Origin: Lycocorax pyrrhopterus obiensis
Lineage: Eukaryota; Chordata; Aves; Passeriformes; Paradisaeidae
NCBI GenBank assembly: GCA_014706295.1
Contig: JACSVZ010000011.1
Coordinates: 12,802,163-12,866,162 of the forward strand
Reading direction: 5' to 3'
DNA length: 64,000 bases
Part shown: piece after piece, positions 45,401 through 58,500 of the stretch
Position numbering within the stretch: the first letter of the stretch is position 1
Layout of the letters: each line of letters begins with the position of its first letter
Position numbers and translations under genes: made by a program
Notes under the pieces: generated by a model
Databases searched by the model: none
What the model was told of the DNA's origin: nothing
The model's input: the letters and a program-made list of their open reading frames with translations, nothing else

Positions 45401-48400
45401 GCTGTGGAGGAAGAGGTGAAGACCCTGTTCCTGGGAAATGCTCAAGGCTTGGTGAGTTGGATGTGGTAGGTTGTCATCATCAGCATCAGTGAGTATCAAG
45501 TACTTCTGCTGTGTGGTTCTTCATCAGCTAATCAAGTTGAACAGTCATCCAGAAGGCATGCTGAGGGCTGAGAAACTTTATAAAATAACTTCAAATGTTG
45601 TTCTCATCTCTCCACTCCCTTTAGGACTTTGAGCCATGCATGGAGCTAATACACAGTCAGACACACTGGGGTTCCTGCATGTGCGGTTGCCTCTTCCCCA
45701 TCACAGCTTGTGAATAAATTGTAAGAGGCCTGCGGACTCCTGAGCTGGCTCCACACAGAGTGTACCTGCCAGTTCTCAGAGGGCTTGCTAGCAAAGTGTA
45801 GCTTTGTGCAGGATGATCTGTGCTGCTTTCAGATCTGAGCTGGCTTTGTGCCTTCCTGTGCCTGGTTTAATCAGCTCTCTCTGAGTGGGATTTGCTGGGC
45901 AGTGCCTGTTGAGGCTCCCGGCCTGGCTGCACAGCAGTGAGCAGAGGTCTGACACTTTGGGCATTGCAGTCCCACTCCCTCCCCTGCCGCTGTGAAGGTG
46001 GGGAGCTGGCTGTAGGATATTTTCTGGATTTCACATTAACTGGTTGTAATAAATGTCATCTACAACCTAACTAGTAGTCACTCCTTATTTAATTTTTGCA
46101 GGCTGTTCCAATATAGAATGTAGCTCTTGCTACAAGAAGCCTTCAAAATAAAGGGGTAGCTGTTGATGAGGGTAGCAGAGAGCATCCCAGCACAACTGGG
46201 ACTCCTCTGGGCAGGGTAGGGCTGTGCAGGAGGGGACACCCCTTTTGTACTGTGCCAGAGAGATCTCAGCACCTGATGCATCAGGGAGCATCCTGGGAGC
46301 ACAGTGTTGTGAGTTAGTGTTCATGGCAGTTGTGTACACTCTGCCCTGTAGAGTTTGAGCACCTTGGCATGGTTAGTTGGTAAAGGAAAAGCAAGCGTAT
46401 AAAAATTTAGGATAACTATCTTCATGTAAAAAGCAAACACCGCTGAGAAGCTGCAGGGGACAGGGAGAGGAATAGCAACCCAGTCTCTTAATTCAACTGA
46501 AGTTTCACTCAATGTGGAGAGAGTAAATGAGAGGAAGTGATTTTTCTCTGCCAAGTCCTTTATTTAAATATAAAAGCTTTTCATGGCTACTTGCAAAAGA
46601 TACTGTTAACAGCGTGGTCCTTTGCATGACACTTCTTTCAGGCTCAGGCTCCTGCAGCGTCAGCCAGATGATCTGGCCACTGGCTGTTGTGTTCCCCTAT
46701 TTCTGTCACATCCATGGTCGTTGGATCTTTTTGCTGAGCTATTTCAGTGCACTTAGCTGAAACTAGCCTGACTGCCGGCATCGCATGCTGAAACAGCCCT
46801 GCAGCAGCTGAGTGCTGGAGCCAGTGTCATGGAAGACATGGATAGATTTAAATTGTGAAGGAACTTCATTCTTAGTTAAAGAACTTTAATCTTTCCAAAA
46901 AGAGCTTGTTTTCTCAAGGCAGGAAACATGCACCAAGGAAGGACCATTTTATACTTTCTTCTCTTAGGTGTGTGCTGTAGGGCAGTGGTAGAGGCAAGGT
47001 CCTGGATAAACCAAGCCCTTTGGACAACAGCTCACTTGCAGTATCTCCTGTTTTGAAAGCTGTTCTGTGTGTATGTGTGTTAAGGTTACTATTAGGATAG
47101 CCTGATATTAGGATATTAGGATTATCATCTGCTGTTGCATAGAGTTGCGAGAATAAATAGTTCATGTGCCAGCACAGTATCTCTGGAGTCACATACATGC
47201 AGCTGCTGGTGCCTGTGGTCTTTGCAGTCAGAGCTCATTTGGAGACATAATGATACCATTTTCTTCAGCTTTTTAATTAATCAGAGACTTGAATTCCATA
47301 TATTTCTTTCCACATTTCTTCAAAGCTCTTATATTTGCCCTCTTCCCCCCACTTCAGCTTTCCCTAGTAGATTAGAGCCTGCTGGAAAACATAGAGCACT
47401 TTGTGAAGTCCAAAGCAAAAGCCGACTCAGCGATCCTTCCCATTTAGGCTGCCACTGTTCATGGAACAGGAGGTTAGCCTTAAATTACTTCTGCCAAAAA
47501 ATACTGCTGCCAATTTTATTAACTGTTGCTGTGTCCTTTAACTTAGTTTTTTTTTAAAAAAGTAATCTACTAGTGCCTTAACATTCTGGAAAAGAGGACT
47601 TTCTTTTCGTATGCTGGAATAATTCTCATTTTTCTGTAAGAAGCATTTGGCAGCTCTTCTCCAGATGTCTGGAGAAAGGCTCTGTCCTAGGCACAGCCCA
47701 TATCTCTACCAACAGTGGCTCCTGTCCTTGAAGACTTTCAGCTCATCTTCTCTTGAGGAGAGGGGGCATGGTTGTGGTGCTGGGTGGGTCCCTTTAGAGC
47801 AGGCACAGGGCAGCACAGACTTCCTTGTCATTCCCATTATCCTTACTAGCTGGAGCAGAGCCACTTGTGACCTCAGAGCAGATGGGTGTCAAAACCTGAT
47901 CCATGTATCTGAGTGTGATCTCACCAGTGCGTATGAGCCTGGATGCCAACACAGCAGCAATGCTGGAGGAGCCAGTACTGAGATGCCACTACAAAGAGAA
48001 AAGCAAATCTCATCAAGTTCGTGTGTTCTCCATAAAGCAACCAGTGACAACTTGGGGTGATGCTCCAGGGAGCAAGTGGAGTTAGAGGAGGGAGCTGGCC
48101 AGAGAGCAGTGCTTCATGTGACAGTGGTGGGAATTTTGGATGCCTGTTGTTCTTGGAAATATGCCCAAGTGCCCTTTTTTCCACTGGGGTATTAAGAAGT
48201 TATGTAGACTCAGCCTAATTTCATTAATGGATTTAAAACAGGTTTTGGCATAAGGCAGCTGAGCACATCAGGAGTGGAACAGAAAATATTCTTCCTTAGT
48301 CCAAGAGCCTGGAATCTGCCTCTCACACCAACTAAAGCAAGTGACAAATGCTGGTTTTGTTGTAATCTAAAATCTTTCTCTTTTCTCCCTCCCCGCCGTC

Positions 48401-49290
48401 CATCGTGTGCATGAGTGCATAGACTATTTATTAGCAAATTTAAAGCCACAGGCACAAAACTACTGTGGAGTCACCCTAAGGCCCCTGCACTACCGGAGGA
48501 ACATGTTGAATTAAAAGATACTTACCGAAGCAGCTGAATTCAGTCTCTTGATTGCCTTGGCTCCAGCTCGAGGTACTTATTGGTGCTTTTCCTTTTAACC
48601 CTTATTTCTTCTCCAGTCTGATCTGCATTTTTGGCAGGTGATTATTATCCCTGAAAGAGCTGACAGCTCTGGTAGTCTCAAGTGCTGCAGAAGTCCTGAT
48701 GGTGGTTTTAATGCATGCAGGTTGTCTTTGAAGAATATTTGGAAGGAAAGGCTGTAGAAAACTTGTAGAAAACGTATGAAGCTTGTCTGCACTGCTCTGT
48801 TGGGGCAGGACATATCCTGGTCCCAGAACAACCCTGAGATCACAGGGTGTCTTGGACTTCAGTGGGAGCACTCCTAATTGTGAAACCTGGAACAAAGTGA
48901 TACCGATAACAACTAGACAACTTCTGTAGGTATTTTCAGCACTTTCCTGGCTCTGTCTTTAGAGGTGAGAGCGTCTCTCAGCTTGTGCTTCTTGGATGTA
49001 CATCAGTGACCTCGCTTCTGGGTTTGTTCTTCACAGCAGGTGCCTCTCACAGAATTCATCTTGTTAGTGGGCAATCTGTGACTTGTCTGAGTCCAAAGGA
49101 CAAGCTTGTTGGTGTCAGACCCAAACCCAGGCTGTCACTGTGCAAATACTTTCCTCCTGTGCTGGAAGACTGTAGGAACGCTCCAATTTGTTGCTCAGGA
49201 TGTCTCAATTAATCCAGTAAGTTCAAAGTTGAACTGTACTGCACAAATGCTTGTCATACTTCAAGACCTGTTGATGGGAAGAAGAGCATT

Positions 49291-49580
49291 CTTAGAATCT
49301 AGAATGGTTTGAGTTGGAAGGCATCTTAAAAGGATCATCTCATTCCACCCCCCTGCCTTCAGCAGGGACACCTTCCAGTAGACCAGGTTCCTCCACGCCC
49401 CATCCAACCTGGCCTTGAACACTTTCAGAGATAGGACATCCACAGTTTCTCAAGGCAAGCTGTGCCAATGCCTTTCCACCCTCACAGTGAGGGATTTCTT
49501 CCTAGTAACTAATCTAAACCTCCTTTCTTTCAGTTTAGAGCCATTTTCCCTTGTCCTATCACTACATGCCCATCCACCGT
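49291..49580 (-). repeat. CR1 LINE 3'-end fragment, longer copy
   Basis: The plus strand reads TTAGAATCTAGAATGGTTTG, then CCACCCCCCTGCC, TAGACCAGG, CCCCATCCAACCTGGCCTTG, CACCCTCACAGTGAGGG, ATTTCTTCCTAGTAACTAAT, and CCTTGTCCTATCACTACATG. These are successive CR1 landmarks in reverse-complement order. At about 290 bases it is the longest CR1 copy in the window. The right boundary is approximate because similarity fades after the last landmark. Confidence 0.92.
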
Positions 49581-52500
49581 GATGGACGATGAGTGTCCTG
49601 GTGCAAAGCCTCATGTACAAGGGTTGAACTACTAACAAATGTTAGGATGAAATTAATTCCATGAAGGACCCTATTTTTAACTTCTTAACATACAAAATTC
49701 TTTGTAGCTGCAGTTTGGCAGGGTTCTGTCTTTTGCAACAGGGGTCACTGCTTCCATACAGTGCTAGAGTTGGTTTATCTTATTTTTACTAAGCTGCGAA
49801 AGTTGTTTTTCTAGTATGCTGTGACTCCGCTTGCTTCCCCACCCTTAGACTCCATCTGTACACTTCAAAATAGAAGGAGGAAGAGGGCAGAGAAAGAACA
49901 AAGGCTCATAATACAAATGGAAGGAAACTAGGGAAATTCAGGAGGAAATGGACAGTGAGAAATACAAAAAGATCCAGCTGCGCTGAATGCATGGGGTGTG
50001 AGTGCACAGGGATGCTTTCTACTTGTATTCAGAGCTCAAGACCTGCATTGTGGAGCTGAACTTTCCTTTGAGTCAGTGGCCTATTCAGACACCTAACAAT
50101 GTCCATTATGTACAGTCAGCCTGTTTATGCCCTGTGCAGGGCTTTCATACCTTTTTCCATGTACAATCAAGCTACTTAACAAAGTGGACGCGCTGGGCTC
50201 GATTTTGCTGTGCGAGCTCTCGACCACCAGCTTTCAGCAAGCATCTTGTAAGTTCAGAAAGATTTAAGAGGACAAACTGTGATGACAAGATGCTCAAGGA
50301 GAACATCTGCTGATGAAAACACTGTTCTTAGCTGACTGATAGCAAATGTCTCATTCCTTTGAAGGACAGGGAGAGGGGAAAGAGGTAACAAGAATTGGGT
50401 CCCTGCCCCTCATGGAGTTGTAATGATCAAATTGATACTGTGAGGCAGCCTGAAGAGGTGAGTCCAGAGCAATGCTTGATGGCAGTGTGGGACCAGCCTG
50501 GCAGCAATCACTGTAGGGTGAGAATAGTGGAAAACATCTCTGCCATGGAGACCCAAGCAATGCTTGTTGCTGCCTTCATCCTTGCTGCAGAATAGGTGGG
50601 GCTGTCAGCCCATGGCAGACCTATGCTTAGGTTTGTTCTACAGCTGCAGAGGAACCAGCTGGCCCATGTTTAACATACGAGAGGATCCCCCAGGAGGCTT
50701 TGTATGCTCTCTGTGGAGTTCAGGGCAGCAGCTGCAGAAGTGCCGAAGTGTGCTCCTCAGCGGAGATATCCTCTGTGACCTTGGGCAGCCCAAGGTTTTA
50801 GCCTTGTTGCTTGGAAGCAGCTCCCACCTCCACTACAAAATACAACATGAGTTTTTGGATCACGTGATAGCTCTGATTAACAGGTACAGCTTTTGGGGTA
50901 GGAGGAATCATGACTTGACCTTAGCCTGTAGTTTTCAGCACAAGGATGTAATTCTCAGTTGAAGGAGGTGCTCTTTAACCCAGCCCACCAAGAAGCAGCT
51001 GTAAGCAGTGACTGAAAGCTGAAGCTAGAAATAAGGTACATATTCGTGGTGTGAGCAATTTGGGCGTTGGAGCAAGTCTGTGCAGGCACTGGTGCCTTCT
51101 CCTATTTAAAGAGAGAAAGCATTTTGGCAACTTGCTTGTTCTCTTATGCCCTTGTTTAACCACCACTCATTCAGTTAGAGCCACTTAGCAGCTTTTAAGG
51201 CATTTCTTTAGGGGAAAAAAATGAATTCTACACATTCAGGAAAACATCTGTCATCGCTGGGAGCAGAAACTGTAGCTAACATGGTCCCTGGAGCATGTGG
51301 GAGAGCTCCAGTTCGTTACTGCCTCTCTGCAATCGCTTCTGAGAGAACAGAACTGGTTGTGAAGGTGAAGAAGGATTTAGCAACGTTGCCCAACATTTAG
51401 AAAAAGAAATCAAGGAGTGCCTCTTTGAAACCTCAAACGTGTGCACAGCACATGAGACACAAGGAGTGTTTTTATTCATGTTTGTTCTCAGGAAATTGTG
51501 TTGCTTTGTAAGCTGAGCTCTTTTAAGTGTCTTAAGTTTGGCACACTACTAGCTGGGCTTTAGCAGGCACTTCTGGAAGTTGTCAGCCTGAGCTGTATTT
51601 TCCTGACTCAGATCCTTGCAGTAAGAACTGAGGAATGGAGCATTTAAATGGAAAAAAAAAAGTAGAAGCTACAGTGCAGCTAGATAATGTCAATCTTGTC
51701 ATTGCTTTTAATATTCATTGCCAGGCACAGCGATCACGCTATGTCAGTTTTAAGTTAAGCAACCCTTAGTCCTAGTCATCTTCTGCCTACGTACATGAAA
51801 GGGATGACTGAGCCCACAGCTGCTAAAGGCATCTCTCAATTACTTATATTTCACTGGGTATTTAAAGATTAGGTTGGGACGTAGAGGATGAAAGGATTTT
51901 TATCTTTTAATAAGAAACTTGTATTTGCAGATAGGAAAAGACCAAAAACTGAAGTGTCCAATATGCTCCTCTTTTCCCTGCTGCTTCCTCCAAATGGTGT
52001 GGGGGTAGGGAAGCATGTGGAGATCCAACAGGGAATAAAACAATGTTCCTCTTGGTCTACTGCTTACCACAGCCCAGCCCCGTTTCCCAAAATTGATGGG
52101 TAAGGATGTGCTGTGCTGAAGTTCTCATGACATAGCCTTGCTTGCAATGCAGGAGACCAAGCAACGTACAGGGAATTAAATATATGGGGCTTTGCACGCT
52201 TTAAATATGAACAACAAAGGGGAGGATGTAATGCGAGAAGCACTGAGAGATTCCTGTAGTCTCTTGCTTTTGCTTTCTCCACTGACTATCAAACACTTTT
52301 TGGGAAAAGGACCTCTTCGTTAGCCTTGTGATGCTCCAGTCCTTCAATTAATAAATAGTCATCCTTGGGATCTCCAGAAAATTATCTGGCAAAATCAGGG
52401 AGGACCAGATTAACCTTGTCCTAAACTCAAAGAAAGAAGCAAGGAAAAGAGTTTGGAGAAGGTCTTCCAGCTGTCTGTATTTAAAACTGTGGGAAGGGGG

Positions 52501-55500
52501 TGAAAGGTATGGATCCCAGTGCAAAACAAAGCCAGCAGCTTTCATATCCCCTTTAAGGCAGACACATGGCAGGAACAAAGATGTTCCCCTTGCTGTAGCT
52601 GCATGATCTCAGAAATGAGTAGTACAGACTGCACTCGCCCCAGCGTGTGCTCAGGAGAGGGGTGTGAGCTGTTCCCACACAACCATCTCAAGAGCAGCCT
52701 GAAACCATGTTTAACGTCCTCCTGCCAGCCATTCATTGTTATGTCAGCAGGTTGAAACAAGTGATGAAGTTGCTTGAAGAGGATTTGATGGTGAGCAGGT
52801 TGTGTGTGGTGTAACAGACCCAGTGTCTCGGGGCTCTTGCTTTGTTAGTAGCTTAACTGGACATAGAAAGCCCTGACTTCATGATCCATAGACTTGGGAT
52901 GTGGGGGAGAGCTGGGCACACCAGACCCAGCACCCTTTGTATCACCAGATGCACGATGTGGATGAGGACGACGTGAGGCAAAGGCAGCGTGTCTGGAGAA
53001 TAGTGGAGATGCTGAGCAGCCTGGGCACAATGCTGCCTTGGGAAAGCAGAGTGAATCTGTGCCTCCTGCTGCTAGTGTGCTCCAAACCAGCTTGGGTTTT
53101 CCATGTGGCTCTGGGTGCAGCCACCCCATGCAGGGTGAAGGCCTGGGGGAAACCCTGCAGCTAAAAGCGCCCTTTGTTATTTGTCTGATCTTGCCTCCAA
53201 ACCCTGAGGCTGTTGCAACCGGATAAGCTAAAAAAGCAAAGGAATCATGGCACAACAAGGAAAATCCCTGATCTGGATTAGACACACAGCTGAGTTACCA
53301 GCACTTCCACAGCACAGCCAGGCTTTTTCAGCCAAGCTGCACATACAAGTAGTGTACAATCCAAAGGAAAGAAGTACAAGGTGAAGAGGAGGTGACCCTG
53401 GTAGCCATGCATTGCTAGGAGCCAGTGCACATTGGCTCTGCCTCTTGAGTTTGCTGTGTGACTTCATCTCTGCGTACTGCTGTTTTCTTCCCCAAGTTGC
53501 AGGGTGTGCCTCACACCCACAGAGGACTGAGAGGTTGTGTCTGTCCTCTTCTGAAGTGCACCATCATTCCCTGTGGTACTTTAACCCTGAGAGTTAATAC
53601 CTCCAAGTCACCCTTCCTGTTACAAACCACCATCACCTGTAACTTTGGCCCCTCTGCTCATGTGCTCATGCCCCAGAAGTCCTTTGCTGCTCCTGAGTCT
53701 GAAAGAAGTGCTTGCTGCTTCCCACCTTCATCTCAACCAAATGTGCAAGGTCAGGAAGCGAGCAGGGAAAGCCAGCCTCAACTCAAAGGAGAGGAAAGAG
53801 GTAAAATAAACACTTGCCTTCTGAATTTGCTACTTGGGACTGTACCAATGCAGACTTTCCCATCTGCTCTGTTCTCTCTGGAGTTGAGCACAGCAGGGTC
53901 TGTTCAGGTAAGCATCACCCCACCTGGGAGATGCTCCTGTAGGATTTTGCTGTGAGGGAGAAGAAAAACGAAGGGGGTTTTTGTTCATAACCTAAGAATC
54001 CCGCTTCTAAGTGGTGCCTTTAGGCATATATTTAAATGGCAAAAGCCGTCAGTTTTTCTTCTGTCAGAATTTATTCCTGTTGCTGCATTCAGGCAAGGGT
54101 ATACTGTGAAAAATGATCATCTCTAGTGGCAACTTCAGAGTCGTTTGCCATTCAGAATTGGTCTTGTTTAACTCTGCTGCTGAGAAAGGGCATTCAGGCA
54201 GTCTTGCTTTGTTTTTGTTCCCTCTGTACAGAGTCAGCATGGCAATGATAAGAGCAGAAAGTAAGCTTCAGTTTCTCTCTGCACATTGTCACCAGGCTGG
54301 CTATCAGGCTTTGGGCATCTTTGTGTTCTTCCTGTTCTTTAAAGCAGGAGAGTAAATTGGAGTCCCCAGGTTAGGTGTCAGCCTGCAGAGATGTTTGTGG
54401 TAACCCACAAGCAAGGAGGAACCCTAATTTGATGTGCCTTCATATTGACTCTTTCATACTGACTGTCTGCTGTCTGTGAGTTTTTCACGTTGCATCAGAA
54501 GAGTGTTTTTCTGAAAATTCCATGGTTCTGGGCCGGTATGGACAGATTTCATACCCTGCTCTTGCTGCTGCCTGGAAGGTTGCACTAGTAACTATGTTTT
54601 TCTGCAGCATGATATTGCACTTCACCTTCTCCAGCACAGACGATTTTAGAGGGTCCTTCACATGGTCTGTGGTCACAACGTGGTCATTCAGAGTCCATGA
54701 GCAGTTTAACCCTTCAGTCTTTCTGCTGAAACTCTTAAAAAGAGCTCTGTGAAGAGCTCTGATTTAGTGGCATAAACCTTTCCATCAGACTCTCCAGACT
54801 GGGTTCTAGGTAACGGCTCTGCTCTACTCTTAACCAACCAGCACAAGCCTCTTGTTGCAAATTGAGTCACCCAGTGTCACATTTGATTGATTGTGGGAGA
54901 GGGTGATGCTACCTTTGAATGAATTGCCAAGTCTGCAAATACTTGGCAAATTTTCCTTCTAAAGCTCAAGTCTTGAGGGAAAGCGATCAGGTGAGAATCT
55001 CTGCTTTGGAGCAAGGACAAGAAAATTTCTGCCCCTAATAACTGGAAGGAAAGGACAGTGACTCTGGCTGGCTTAAGCTAGGGTAGGAAACTAGGAGGCA
55101 AATTATTGCTGCTTCTGATTTTCTTCCTTTTCTGCAATGTCTGGCTTCAAGCAAACGTCAGCTGGAGGGGGTGCGGAGGCTGACTGCGCTTTTGAACGCT
55201 GGAGCTGGCAGCTCTAGAGAAGAGTTCCCATGTGCTCTTGGTTACACTGATGTCCATGTGCCTGTGGAACTTGGGTGTGTGCTCTGGTTTGCAGCACTGC
55301 TTGTTGCCAACATGTGGCTGGATGTAGGTGGCCTGCCCTTGCTGTAATTTGGCGGGTACTAATAAATCAACACTATGCAAATCTGCCTTTAGTTAGATCT
55401 TCTTCCTCCCAGATGTGTGGCACTCCCTGTGGGGTTTAGGTATCTGGAGCTACAAGGGGAGTCGCTGCTGGAGGATTATATCCTGCCCTAGTTTAGTTAC

Positions 55501-58500
55501 ATGCTCAGAGACAAGACTTTGTATTGAAAAAGTTGGAATTTTGCTATTGACTTCTCAGTCTATCCAGCCCCCCTCTAGTCTAAAAAAAATCGTTTATTAT
55601 CAAGAATGTTACCATCCTGGTTGGAATAAAACTGTTGTGTGACTTACAACTGCATCCTGGCCTTACCAGCTAAAGAAAGAGCAGGTCAGCTGGCCTGATT
55701 TAATAGCAGAAATGGAGGAGTAGCTGATGGTGGTGCATTTCTTTTTTTTGTCTGCAGTGATCTTTAGCTCAGAAGAGCACATCTCTGCTAATTGACTATT
55801 AAACAAGATTGCTTGCTGAGGTGCGCTGGCTTGCCATTTCAATCCTTTAAGGAATAAGCCTCTGATCAGCTGCACATAGGGCTCTTAAATATAATCTGCC
55901 TAATGACTGGAGGGCTTTGACCTTCTGTTATTAAGGCACTGATGTTTTGGGTTACAAACTAAACCTTTGGGGTGGGGGGCTGAGCAGGGGTGGGGTTTTT
56001 TCTGAAATGGTAATATTCCAAACAACAAAGGCTGCTTTTTAATCTCAAAGCAAGACTTGGAAGCAGCACAGAGTCAGTCTAGAGATAAGTCTCTTTTAGC
56101 TCAAGATTTCTAGGATTGCACACATGTTACCACATGCTTGGACCACCAGTTAGATACCTACCTGGCCACAGATCCTTTGTCCCAGTTGCTGTGCGTGCAA
56201 ATAATGTGTGTTTGCGTGTGTTTACCCAGTTTGGAAAAAATCTGAGCCCTGAGGGATTCGAGTTTCCTTTTGTGTTATGAAACGGGCCACGCTGAGAGCC
56301 AGCTGAAGCACTGCTCACTGCCTGCTTCGCAGACACTGCAGGCTCCAGGAGGGTTTTGGAGCCCATGCACTCAGTGTTTGAGGATGGATGGTTAGTCTGG
56401 TGTTTTGCGAGGATTCCAATTGCCATTTTAAAGCGCTCTGGTGACAGGCTCCAGAGGAAATCCCAACCCAAGCCTGAAAGATAGCAGCAGCTTGGGGTCA
56501 GAGTCGGAAAGGGCTGGGCAAAAGGAGGGGCTAGCTGCAAACAGAGGCAGACTAGCTCTTTCCCTCTTCAAATCTGTTTTGTTCAGCTGGCACCATCCTC
56601 CTCCACAAGCATGGATACAGGGGAGGAATGTTCCTTGTCATGGCAGGCTTTGGGAACTCTCCCCAGGGTGTGGGGAGCGCACAGATTACTTGGATGCTTT
56701 CCGGTCCTGTTTCCCCCCACACCCCAGTTGGTTGATATACATCATCCTAAAGCTTTAATATTGTGTGGCAGCAGGCTAGAAATGGGAAGGGGGACAACAC
56801 TCACACTTGCTTTGCTGTTTTAGAGTAAATGCTTCAGGAACAGTTGGTATTTCATTGCTGATATTAAACCTGGATGTGGGGAGAGAAGGGAGAATGTGGC
56901 TAAGGCTGAACACCTGCTTCTGACAAATAATCCACTAGAGACCCTGCAGTAATTTTGTAAATCGCAAGCACATTTTCAGCCTTCCCAGAAATGTGTACTT
57001 CTAAATGCTAATCATCAAATAGCCTAAATTACCGATCCAGCAGATTAATCTATAAATTGAGGTAGTCTTTGAATAGCCATTGGAGAACAATATTTAGTAA
57101 GTGGTATCTAGTTCAGTGCTCTCCATCTCTTGTTGTTCTGACCTGACAAATAACGCAATCTCTTCTTTGTGTTATATTAAAATGTGTCATAGGAAGGCTT
57201 TAAATGGTTTCTTTTTGACCCGTCACGTGGCATGCATCTGTAGGAGAGAGGGCTCCTGCATGCAGCAATGCTGCAAACAAAGTGGGAGACTGTGAATGAT
57301 GCCTAGAGCATCAAAATCCAGCCTGCCTGTTTTCCCTGCCTTTCCTTTTTTGCACTTGTAGTCAGAGAATATTGGAGGTTAGTTGGATTGCTCATAATAA
57401 AGCCTCAAAGCAAGGATCAGCAGTGGGAGCAGTGTATTTCATTTGTTGTAACCTGAAGCAAAGCTGCTCCATGCATATTCCACTAAGATGAGTCAGGTTG
57501 CCACCTCTTTTTAAGGTGACATTACAGGATGTCTGTCTGCAGACTTTGGCCTTTTATTTGGGAGGGGAGAGGAGGGAGTTGGTTTCCTTTGCAGCAGCAA
57601 GGGCAAAACAGGCTTTTAATAAAGCTTAAATTCTGCAGCTGCTGGCTAAGTTAATAAAAGAAGTGCTGGCACTCTGTCCTCCTGGAGATGAGCCTTTTCC
57701 AGCTCTCTGCCATGACCCAGGGATGTGAGCCATCCTTTCTGGACTTTTTCCTTTTGTGCCACTTTCTTGGATGAGAATAATGGGAGATCTTCCCTTGGCA
57801 AGGCTTTACCTTGCTTTGCCTTTTCTGCTCATGGAGGTGGTTTAGGTTTGTGAATGAGAGGAAAAGAGTCATAGAAGGAGAAGTGCTGTAGCATAGATAT
57901 CATGGAGGAGGCTGTGACTTCTTATTGGTTATAAATAAACTCAAATCCCTGATTATAGACCCTGAAGAGAACTAGAAACTCAAAAGCAAAGAGATAAGAA
58001 AAGGAGGAACTTTATGTGTGGTAGAATAACACTTTCCACCAAGGTACATGTGGATCAGCTAAGTGTTGCTGGAGACCTGAGAACAGCCCTGCAGAAGCAC
58101 CAGATTACAGTCCAGATACGGGCAAGAATGCTTTGTCCAAATACTACTGTGATTGAGGCAGATAAGGGAAATTTTTTTGTTCATGCAGAAAGCTTCCTGC
58201 TTCTTACTGGTCTCCTGGGAGGTTCAGCATGACCTCCTTGTACCTGGCTATTTGAAGAGCCTCATCCTGGTGCTGGAGAGCCCAGTAGCGTGAAGTCTGG
58301 AGCAGGGCAAAGCATCTCCTTCTCCCCTCCCCTCAAATGTATTTTTCTCCCCCTTTGCTAACAGTAGCCTTTCAAATGCATAGGAATTGTTCGCAAGCAG
58401 ATTCTCCACTGGAAACCACCAAACGTTTTGAGCAGCTTGAGGCATCTGGTTTGACAGGAGAGGACACAGAATACAGACATAACTGGGTGCTTAACATCAG